Positions 1 through 5,975 of a DNA stretch of 9,437 nucleotides are shown here, one piece after another; positions within the stretch are counted from its first letter, which is position 1; the number at the start of each line of letters is the position of its first letter. Made by a program: the position numbers and the translations under genes. The DNA comes from Phycisphaerae bacterium (GTDB lineage Bacteria; Planctomycetota; Phycisphaerae; SM23-33). The stretch covers positions 1 to 9,437 of the forward strand of contig JAUWQU010000080.1 in the NCBI GenBank assembly GCA_030610965.1, given 5' to 3'. The notes below the pieces were generated by a model, which was not told where the DNA came from, did no database searches, and worked only from the letters and a program-made list of their open reading frames with translations.

Positions 1-31
1 CCTGCGTTTTGCTCGGCCGATGCACGAGACA

Positions 32-144
32 GAGGCTTCAGGCTTCAGACTTCAGGCTTCAGGCGCAGCAAAAACGGCGGGAGCTTCGCGACTGCCGGCC
101 ACTGTTTCTTCTCCTGAAGTCTGAAGCCTGAAGTCTGAAGCCTC
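32..144. repeat. Inverted repeat built of 7-nt GCTTCAG/ACTTCAG units
   Basis: The left arm (32-63) holds four tandem 7-nt units of the form (G/A)CTTCAG, first bases in order G,G,A,G. The right arm (113-144) is the reverse complement of the same design, order G,A,G,A when read on the minus strand. In full register the 32-nt arms pair with three mismatches, two of which would be G-U wobbles in RNA. Slipped by one unit, 40-62 and 121-143 are perfect 23-nt inverted repeats. The spacer between the arms is about 49 nt. Neither side of the structure is followed by a T run, so it is not a classic intrinsic terminator. It could still form a strong RNA hairpin or cruciform. The function is unknown. Confidence 0.85.
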
Positions 145-237
145 AGACGCTATCAATTGATGGTTGTCGAACGTGTTATGGTCCGCCAGGAAGAAAGGTC
201 GCTTACGCCGGATGGGCAGTTGTTGGAATCTGGCGCT

Positions 238-286
238 CGTGATTTGGCCCTTGCTTGGGCTTTGGTGCTTGCGATTTGCTTTTTCC
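238..286 (-). repeat. T/G-rich low-complexity repeat tract
   Basis: This tract is clearly unlike the surrounding high-GC sequence. It repeats GATTTG (241-246 and 273-278), GCTTG and TTTGG words and ends in a short T run. Read on the minus strand it becomes strings of CAAATC, CAAGCACCAAAG and CCAAGC. That resembles a degenerate copy of the 'CAAATCCCAAGCACCAAATCC' type of intergenic repeat I recall from anaerobic planctomycete and deltaproteobacterial genomes. The internal repetition is visible in the sequence; the family assignment is from memory and uncertain. It lies about 40 nt upstream of the ATP-cone gene. Confidence 0.45.
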
Positions 287-316
287 TGAAGATTATCCGG
301 ACGCCAGGCCGGATAC

Positions 317-324
317 AAGGAAGG
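317..324 (+). promoter_or_regulatory. Ribosome-binding site deciding the GTG start at 329
   Basis: AAGGAAGG lies 4 nt before the GTG at 329-331. The same frame has a stop codon (TGA) at 287-289 and no ATG, GTG or TTG between that stop and 329. The GTG is therefore the only available start that includes the whole conserved ATP-cone sequence. Confidence 0.6.
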
Positions 325-328
325 TGCC

Positions 329-874
329 GTGGACGGATCAGGGAAGATCCAGGTCTGCAAGAGCGACTCCACAAAGGAGGCCTTCGACGTCCGCAAACTG
401 GCCGGGTCGATGTTCAGCGCGATGCAGGGAACCCGGGGGCGTTATTACGACGCCACGCAACTGGCAATCGCCATCGGCATCTACCTCAGGCGAACCTCCT
501 GGCTGACAGTCACTTCCGACGCCCTGGCCGAACTGTCGGTCAAGGTGCTCGATTGCTGCCGGCTGACTGAGGCAAGCTCGGCGATGGCCGACTACCGCCA
601 GAATCGCGCCATTCGCCGCAGCCGGCTCCAGGTCCTTCACGAGGGCGGGCGAGTCACCATGTGGGACAAAGCCTGGCTGAGTTCGTGGGTCCAGCGGAGT
701 TGGCTGGTGTCCCGAAACACCAGCCGGATCCTGGCCGGGCAGGTCGAGCGAGAGCTGCTGGAAAGCGGCGCTACCGCGGTTTCGCGGCTGGACGTTCTGG
801 ACATGCTCAACCGCCGCGTGGCAGAATACGGCTTGGTCGATGCGGTGCCTGTGCGCCAGCCGGCAACCACGTGA
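329..874 (+). CDS. Free-standing ATP-cone domain protein (putative nucleotide-sensing regulator)
   Basis: This predicted 181-residue soluble protein starts at GTG. Residues 7-100 match the ATP-cone pattern: a beta strand IQVCKSD, then TKEAFDVRKLAGS (the usual 'G/T-x-x-E-x-F-x-x-x-K-L' turn), helices, VTSDALAEL, and the closing AMADYR typical of the domain end. ATP-cones bind ATP or dATP and act as allosteric sensors in ribonucleotide reductases and the repressor NrdR. No NrdR zinc ribbon and no reductase domain is present. Residues 112-169 (WDKAWL...LAGQVERELLESG...GL) look like the helical segment that follows the cone in anaerobic reductases, or a degenerate second cone. The stop is 14 nt before the topoisomerase VI A gene, so the two are probably co-transcribed. 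The fold assignment is fairly firm; the role is unknown. A regulator of the topoisomerase or of transcription are both possible. Confidence 0.75.
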   Translation: MDGSGKIQVCKSDSTKEAFDVRKLAGSMFSAMQGTRGRYYDATQLAIAIGIYLRRTSWLTVTSDALAELSVKVLDCCRLTEASSAMADYRQNRAIRRSRLQVLHEGGRVTMWDKAWLSSWVQRSWLVSRNTSRILAGQVERELLESGATAVSRLDVLDMLNRRVAEYGLVDAVPVRQPATT

Positions 875-888
875 GCGAAAGGCGAGCG

Positions 889-1983
889 ATGTCCAGTAAA
901 GCCCCGAACGTCGTGGCTAAAATCCGCGATGAGGCCAAGGTAGTCTACGGCCGAATCCAGCGCAAGCAGAAGCCGCAGATGAAGCTGCCGATCCGCGCGC
1001 TGTCGAATGTTTCGTATCGGCCTCGACAGGGCTTCTTCCAGCTACGGGGGCGCAGCAAGGTCCGCACGCTGACGGCCTCGACGGTCAAGACGTTCGCCCA
1101 GACGCTCAAGATGCTGGCGATGAGCAAGGACCTCGTCGAGACAGGCCGCCACTCGACCAAGCGGGAGGCGTACTACCAGGCCTACAACTGGGGCGAGGCC
1201 GCGTTCGCCGAGCAGGGCGAGTCCGACACGGTCATGGACGACGTCGAGGCGATGCTCTCGGTCAACCGCGAGCAGTTGCACTTCCGGGCCGACGAGCACG
1301 GCGGGGAGGTCGCCGGCGAGCTTGTCGTCATCGACCGCGACCGCCGGACGGGCAAGCCCGTCGAGATAGACTGCACCCGCTTCGGCTCGGGCGCCTACAG
1401 CGTGCCCACGGTCGTCGAAAACCTCGACTTCCGCACCAAAGCGAAGTTCCTGCTGGCCGTGGAAACCAAAGGCATGTTCGAGCGGCTGGTCGAGGAAAAC
1501 TTCTACGACGAGCAGCACTGCATACTGGTTTCGATGGGCGGCGTGCCCAGCCGGGCCTGCCGGCGATTCATTCGCCGCCTCGCCGACGCGAACAAACTGC
1601 CCGTCTACGTGTTTACCGACGGCGACCCGTACGGGTACTTCAACATCTATCGTACACTTAAAGTCGGTAGCGGCAACGCGGCCCACCTCAACGAGTTCTT
1701 CTGCGTGCCGCAGGCGCGGTTCCTGGGCGTCACGCCGGCCGACATCGTCGAGTACGACCTGCCGACCCACCCGCTCAAGGATGTCGACCGAAAGCGAGCC
1801 ACCGACGCGATGAAGAACGACCCGTTCATCCGCCATTACAGCCAGTGGCAGCGAGCCGTCGAGAAGATGCTTAAAATGGGCGTCCGCGTCGAGCAGCAGG
1901 CACTTGCAAAGCACGGCCTGGAGTACGTGGCCCGGACCTACCTTCCACAGAAGCTAAAACGGATCGACGCGTTCCTGCCATGA
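889..1983 (+). CDS. top6A: DNA topoisomerase VI subunit A (Spo11 family, DNA-cleaving subunit)
   Basis: This 364-residue protein is the DNA-cleaving half of type IIB topoisomerase VI, which relaxes and decatenates duplex DNA using ATP supplied by subunit B. The winged-helix (5Y-CAP) domain comes first. Its STKREAYYQ motif has Arg92 and catalytic Tyr96 at the four-residue spacing known from Spo11. The Toprim domain follows, with the metal-binding Glu192 in VETKGMF, then GGVPSRACRRF (217-227) and the acidic pair Asp244/Asp246 in VFTDGDPYGY. Further conserved segments are FLGVTPADIVEYDLP (278-292), KMGVRVEQQALAKHGL and the terminal YLPQKL. Length and N-terminus are those of a canonical A subunit, not a minimal orphan form. 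ATG 889 is preceded by AAAGG six bases away. The longer upstream in-frame extension overlaps the ATP-cone gene and lacks conservation. No top6B lies in the window, so the partner must be elsewhere. Confidence 0.95.
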   Translation: MSSKAPNVVAKIRDEAKVVYGRIQRKQKPQMKLPIRALSNVSYRPRQGFFQLRGRSKVRTLTASTVKTFAQTLKMLAMSKDLVETGRHSTKREAYYQAYNWGEAAFAEQGESDTVMDDVEAMLSVNREQLHFRADEHGGEVAGELVVIDRDRRTGKPVEIDCTRFGSGAYSVPTVVENLDFRTKAKFLLAVETKGMFERLVEENFYDEQHCILVSMGGVPSRACRRFIRRLADANKLPVYVFTDGDPYGYFNIYRTLKVGSGNAAHLNEFFCVPQARFLGVTPADIVEYDLPTHPLKDVDRKRATDAMKNDPFIRHYSQWQRAVEKMLKMGVRVEQQALAKHGLEYVARTYLPQKLKRIDAFLP

Positions 1984-2010
1984 CCGCGACGATTGCGAGG
2001 TGTCGAGTTA

Positions 2011-4704
2011 ATGAATGCAGAAAAATCACCTGAGACGAGCCCGGCCCAATCGCTCTTGCCCGAGGCCCCCGGCGGCCTCGCTCGGCAGATCGTCACGGTC
2101 GTCGCCCTGGCGGCGGTGGTCCTGGCCGTGGCGACCGTCTGGTCCGTCCCGAGGCCAACGGGCGACCTGTACGTCGGCCTGGCCGCTGGACGCGACATCG
2201 TGGCCGGCAAGCTCGGCAAGGTCGACGACTGGTCCTTCATGACCGAAGGCCGCGGGTGGATCAACCAGAACTGGGGCACGAACCTGGCGTACTGGGTTTC
2301 CTACCAACTCGGCGACGAGGCCGGCCTGCTGGTTCTCAAGGCCCTGATGCTTATGGCGGGTACGGGCTTCCTTGTGCTCGCATGCCGGCGGCGCGAGGCG
2401 AGCTGGCCTATCGCGCTGATAGTATCGGCGGGGGTAATCGCGGCCGGGCGAAGCTTCATCGACCTTCGCCCGAACCTCACCACGCTGATGTTCGTGCCCG
2501 TGATGCTTCACCTGCTCTACCGCACGGCCGGGAGGCCCCGTCGGATCTGGCTTACGATGCTGGTCTTCGGCGTGATCTGGGCGAACCTGCACGGCGGGTT
2601 CACGCTGGGCTTGCTGGCGATGTTCTTCTGGGCGTTTTGCGTGGTTATCCTGCCTATTTTCGGGCGAAATCTGCTATCGGCGTGGGTGCCTGGGGTGGCC
2701 GTCGCCGGGGCCGTGGCGGCGATCTTCCATTACATGGGTATGAGTTCCGGCTCTGCGGCGAGACGTTCGTCTCCGGACATGGTGTCCACGATAGTCGTGT
2801 TCGTTCTCGTGCTGGGCATCTGGTACTTTATCCGCTGGAGCGTCAGAAAGAAGGACCGTACCGCCAATCGCGGGGGATCCTCGACCCCGCTGGGCCAGAC
2901 GCTCAAGGCCAGCGCCTCGGCGATGATCCGCCGGAAATGGCCTTACCTGGCCGCGGCTTTCGGCGCCGTGGCCTTGGCCGGCGTGGTCACGCCGTACGGC
3001 ATACACAACGCCTTCCGCGATTTCAGCCAGCTCACGATGCCGTTCTGGGAGATGTGGAACCTCACCCATCCGATCGTTGTGACGATCGGCAAGGACAGCA
3101 ACATCTGGCGGAGCGTCATCGAGTGGAACAGCATTTTCACGGCCTCGCCGAACACGTTCGGCACGTCGTGGGAGTTCTTCGGCATAGTGGGGCTTTTCTG
3201 CACGCTGGTGCCGCTTCAGGTGGCGGTCAAGATCCACCGGGGAAAGCTGATGGACGTGGAGGACTTCGTTCTGCTGGTCGTGATCGTTGCGGTTTGCGTG
3301 GCCATCATCGCCCAGGCCGAGCCCGTGCGCGCGGCGTTCGCCAAGACGGTCAGCGATGCAGTCTTCAAGGGCGTGGCCGCGAGTGAATCGTTTCGGGGCG
3401 TCATGCAGCAGCATTACGGCTGGCTTGCGGTGATGATCGTCTTCCCGATAATCGGCCTGTTTGCGCTGGGTGTTTCGCTCGCGTCGATTTCGGCATGGTT
3501 CAAGCGGCGGCAGATGTCGCCCTGGTCCGCCGAGCGGATCGGCATAGTCGTTTTCGACGTCTGCATCGCGGCCGGGGGCATCCATCTGGCGTTCGGCGCC
3601 AGGCGGTTCATGCCGCTGGCGCTTATGCTTCTGGCCCCGATGCTGGCGCGGCGGATGCAATGGCTTGTCGGCTGGCTTGGCGAGATGGCGGCCGGCGCCA
3701 TGGAACCCGCCCCTGTCGCCGGCAAGCAGGCCGTCAGCGATGCGCCGCCGCATTCGATGGCCAGGGGACTGATGTGGCACCTGCCCGCCATCGTTGTCGG
3801 CCTGGTCGTCCTTTTCGTAATCGGCATCCAGACCCGCCGGAACTACAATCGTTACCGGACCGACAGCCCGGTCGTGCGGTACAAGAGCGTCCTGAAGAAC
3901 ATGATCGCCTACCAGATGTTCTCGCCCTACGCCAAGGACTTCATCCGGGACAACGACCTGTCCGGCAGGTGCTTCAACGAGTGGCGGTGGGAGGGCTATC
4001 TGCGCTGGTATTGCCCGAAGCTCAAGATGTTCGTCGGCGGCCGGGCGCAACAGGCGTATAGCATCGAGACCTACAAGTTCCAGCGGCAACTGCTGGGTGG
4101 GTACCTCCCTCCCCGCGAGCTTGATAAGTTGGGGGTCCGCTGGATCATCGTGCCCTGGAGTGGCGCGTACATCCGGCTGATGCAAAAGGCCGTGTACGAC
4201 AAGGGCGCCGCGTGGGTGCCCGTCTTCTGCGACGGCGAGAACATTGTCCTGGCGAACTCCCGCCTGCCGGAGTGCAAGGAAACGATCCGCAAGTGCCTGG
4301 CGGGGCAACTGGCCTACCCGAGCAAGGCCATCGCGCACTTCAGCCGTGCGATGTGCTTCAGCGCCGCGTCGGTGAATCTTCTGGACGAGGCGGTCAAGGA
4401 GTTAGAGAAGGCCCAGCAATTCGAGCCGATTCCCAGGGCCTACGAGGTGTTTAACTTTCTGTGCAATCGCGCGGGAGGCATCGGGAGCAGGATCGACTAC
4501 CTCGAACGGGAGAACCGCCGCCTGGCGGGCATGGACTACAACCACCTCAACGGATTCCGGATCCTTCGCTGCCGGTACTCAGTGCTGAGCACGATAGGCC
4601 AGCATTACCGGGCCACGGAGCAGCGGGCCGAGCAAGCCAGAATAGCCGAGGATAGACGCCGCCTGAACGACCTGATGGGCCGAGTCATAGATGAGTGGAA
4701 TTGA
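2011..4704 (+). CDS. Large polytopic membrane protein, GT-C glycosyltransferase-like, with soluble C-terminal region
   Basis: This 897-residue inner-membrane protein has a short cytoplasmic N-terminus and roughly 13-15 hydrophobic segments between residues 25 and 605. A soluble part of about 290 residues follows. Recognisable family landmarks are DLYVGLAAGRDI (52-63), a W-I-N-x-N-W loop near 83-88, DLRPNLTT (151-158), WANLHGGF (190-197), ARRFMP (530-535), and after the last membrane span FNEWRWEGYLRW (655-666) with FVGGR (674-678). I know this pattern from large uncharacterised bacterial membrane proteins that resemble GT-C (lipid-linked sugar) glycosyltransferases. Substrate and activity are not established. 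Residues about 760-897 are helical, possibly TPR-like. The start chosen is ATG 2011, with GAGG ten bases upstream; an in-frame TTG at 1993 would add six residues. The gene begins 27 nt after top6A in the same direction, so it may share the transcript. Functional linkage to the topoisomerase is unclear. Confidence 0.7.
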   Translation: MNAEKSPETSPAQSLLPEAPGGLARQIVTVVALAAVVLAVATVWSVPRPTGDLYVGLAAGRDIVAGKLGKVDDWSFMTEGRGWINQNWGTNLAYWVSYQLGDEAGLLVLKALMLMAGTGFLVLACRRREASWPIALIVSAGVIAAGRSFIDLRPNLTTLMFVPVMLHLLYRTAGRPRRIWLTMLVFGVIWANLHGGFTLGLLAMFFWAFCVVILPIFGRNLLSAWVPGVAVAGAVAAIFHYMGMSSGSAARRSSPDMVSTIVVFVLVLGIWYFIRWSVRKKDRTANRGGSSTPLGQTLKASASAMIRRKWPYLAAAFGAVALAGVVTPYGIHNAFRDFSQLTMPFWEMWNLTHPIVVTIGKDSNIWRSVIEWNSIFTASPNTFGTSWEFFGIVGLFCTLVPLQVAVKIHRGKLMDVEDFVLLVVIVAVCVAIIAQAEPVRAAFAKTVSDAVFKGVAASESFRGVMQQHYGWLAVMIVFPIIGLFALGVSLASISAWFKRRQMSPWSAERIGIVVFDVCIAAGGIHLAFGARRFMPLALMLLAPMLARRMQWLVGWLGEMAAGAMEPAPVAGKQAVSDAPPHSMARGLMWHLPAIVVGLVVLFVIGIQTRRNYNRYRTDSPVVRYKSVLKNMIAYQMFSPYAKDFIRDNDLSGRCFNEWRWEGYLRWYCPKLKMFVGGRAQQAYSIETYKFQRQLLGGYLPPRELDKLGVRWIIVPWSGAYIRLMQKAVYDKGAAWVPVFCDGENIVLANSRLPECKETIRKCLAGQLAYPSKAIAHFSRAMCFSAASVNLLDEAVKELEKAQQFEPIPRAYEVFNFLCNRAGGIGSRIDYLERENRRLAGMDYNHLNGFRILRCRYSVLSTIGQHYRATEQRAEQARIAEDRRRLNDLMGRVIDEWN

Positions 4705-4707
4705 GGC

Positions 4708-4738
4708 CGGGCCGCCAGAGGCCAGGCCCGTATCGTTT
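4708..4738 (+). terminator. Possible intrinsic terminator in the convergent gap
   Basis: CGGGCC (4708-4713) and GGCCCG (4725-4730) form a perfect 6-bp GC stem around an 11-nt loop. It starts four bases after the stop of the membrane-protein gene and is followed by TATCGTTT, a weak T-rich tail. It could end the rightward transcript. The stem could also slow polymerase arriving from the leftward operon, but there is no T run on that side. The short stem and poor tail keep confidence low. Confidence 0.35.
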
Positions 4739-4778
4739 CATGGCGGCGTTGCTCCGCTTCGATTGGCCGTCGGCTGGC

Positions 4779-5975
4779 TCACCACTGGGCGGGCAGGTAG
4801 TCGTCCACGTCCTTTGCCGTGATGACGTGCTTTGGCAGGTAGTAGACCGGCTTGAGGTCGGTCTTGCCGTTGAACCACTCGGCCGCGAGCTTCATCGGCA
4901 GCGCGCCGTCGGCCTCGGGGCTCTGGTAGGTGATGGCATGGAGCGATCCGGCCTTGATGAAGTCCATGCCCACCTTCGAGTTGCCCGCCGCGACGCGGAC
5001 GATTGCCTCCCGCCCGGCGTTCTTGCACGCCTCGTTGATGCCGATCTGGGCACCCGAGTCGTCGGCGCTGACGATGCCCTTGAGTTGGGGGCCGTACTTG
5101 GTGATCCACCCGGAGACGACCTCGGCGGTCTTCTCGGCCTGGAGCATGGTCGTCTGCATGTCCAGGCATTTCATCTTCGGGGCGATCTTCTTCAGTTCCG
5201 AGACCACCGAGAACGTCCGCGAGAAGAAGCACGAACTGCCGGGCATGTGGCGGACGATGCAGTAGCCGCCCTCGTGGTTCATCTTCTCGGCGAACTCGCG
5301 GGCGAGCATGCGGAACTGCCCCCAGTCGTCGGGGCCGGTCCAGGTAAGCACGAAGGGCATGCCCTGGTCCACGGGAAGCAGGTTGCTGGCGATGACCGGA
5401 ATGCCCGCCTTGTTGAGCTTGCGCAGCATGGGCACCACGGCCGTGGCGTCGACGGGGAAAACTATCGCCAGGTCCGGCCTCTCGTTGATGACCTGGTCGA
5501 TCTGTTGCGACTGGATGTTGACGTCCGCGTTGCCGGCCGTGAGGGTCTTCAGGTGGATGCCGTAAGCCTTGGCGACCTTCTCCATGCCTCGCGTGTAGGC
5601 CGTCGTGTACGGGTGGTCCATGTGCCGCAGGCACATGACGTGCTTGCCCTTGGCGCCGTCGGCGGGGCTCTTGGGCAGATTGACCTTCTTGCAGTCCCAG
5701 CCGGCGTATTCCATGTCGTACCAGCGCAGGGGGTCCTCCTCTGGCAGCTTGGTCGAATCGGCCGCGCGGGGCGGCGCCTTCAGCGGCGAGGTGTCCATGA
5801 TAATCAGCGGCTGGTTGTCCGCGGACTTCAGGCCCGAGACATCCACCGCCAGCGACTCGGCAAGCGCCGCTGCCCTGTCGGCGGGGGTTTGCGTGTTTTT
5901 CTTCTCGTCCTGGCAGCCGAGCACCGTCGCCAACGCGACGATCAGGCCCATCGCCGTAGTCCACCGAAATGTCAT
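4779..5975 (-). CDS. Sugar ABC transporter substrate-binding lipoprotein (RbsB-like, Peripla_BP_4 type)
   Basis: This 398-residue extracytoplasmic binding protein delivers a ligand to the importer encoded upstream. A lipoprotein signal is clear: positively charged start, hydrophobic core and lipobox VLGC with the acylated Cys21. The ribose/galactose-type periplasmic fold begins near residue 111. It includes HPYTTAYTRGMEKVAKAYGI (121-140), QQIDQVINERPDLAIVFPVD (157-176), GIPVIASN (191-198), and the second-lobe elements IVSADDSGAQIGINEAC (301-317) and ITYQSPEADG (348-357). Between lipobox and core lie about 90 extra residues, longer than in RbsB. They contain a Trp/Tyr-rich patch around 85-93 that may be a family-specific linker or cap. 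The ATG overlaps the stop of permease 2 as ATGA. The gene is last in the operon. The ligand cannot be inferred; a pentose, hexose or related polyol is the class expectation. Confidence 0.9.
   Translation of the reverse strand: MTFRWTTAMGLIVALATVLGCQDEKKNTQTPADRAAALAESLAVDVSGLKSADNQPLIIMDTSPLKAPPRAADSTKLPEEDPLRWYDMEYAGWDCKKVNLPKSPADGAKGKHVMCLRHMDHPYTTAYTRGMEKVAKAYGIHLKTLTAGNADVNIQSQQIDQVINERPDLAIVFPVDATAVVPMLRKLNKAGIPVIASNLLPVDQGMPFVLTWTGPDDWGQFRMLAREFAEKMNHEGGYCIVRHMPGSSCFFSRTFSVVSELKKIAPKMKCLDMQTTMLQAEKTAEVVSGWITKYGPQLKGIVSADDSGAQIGINEACKNAGREAIVRVAAGNSKVGMDFIKAGSLHAITYQSPEADGALPMKLAAEWFNGKTDLKPVYYLPKHVITAKDVDDYLPAQW

Larger units (their letters stand above)
1..328. other. Gene-free leader region upstream of the ATP-cone gene
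   Basis: I see no credible gene here. The open frames crossing it are short, lack family resemblance, and run into the ATP-cone gene in the wrong frame. The region contains the heptad inverted repeat (32-144), a 10-bp perfect palindrome ATCAATTGAT (152-161), a T/G-rich low-complexity tract (about 238-286) and the ribosome-binding site of the first gene (317-324). I could not find a well-spaced -35/-10 pair, so the promoter of the rightward block is unplaced. Bases 1-31 could be the edge of an upstream gene or more intergenic sequence; they are too short to judge. Confidence 0.6.

Noticed and set aside
32..144. Heptad repeat as a CRISPR array or an insertion-sequence end
   Set aside because: The units are contiguous 7-mers without spacers of CRISPR size. 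No transposase gene or target-site duplication is seen around the arms.
152..161. ATCAATTGAT palindrome as an operator
   Set aside because: It is only 10 bp, has no second copy and no identifiable promoter next to it. A chance palindrome is likely, so it is only noted in the leader entry.
157..570. A 137-codon open frame with a hydrophobic stretch at its start
   Set aside because: Its hydrophobic part is just the T/G-rich repeat tract read as codons, and the rest overlaps the ATP-cone gene in another frame. No ribosome-binding site or family resemblance supports it.
661..888. In-frame N-terminal extension of top6A to 661
   Set aside because: It would overlap the ATP-cone gene by over 200 nt, and the extra residues match nothing in Topo VI A. 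ATG 889 has a well-placed AAAGG and gives the usual family length.
2674..4338. Long minus-strand open frame (554 codons) opposite the membrane-protein gene
   Set aside because: It is rich in Arg, His, Pro and Asp with no domain, as expected for the antisense of a high-GC coding sequence. The plus-strand frame has clear membrane segments and family motifs.
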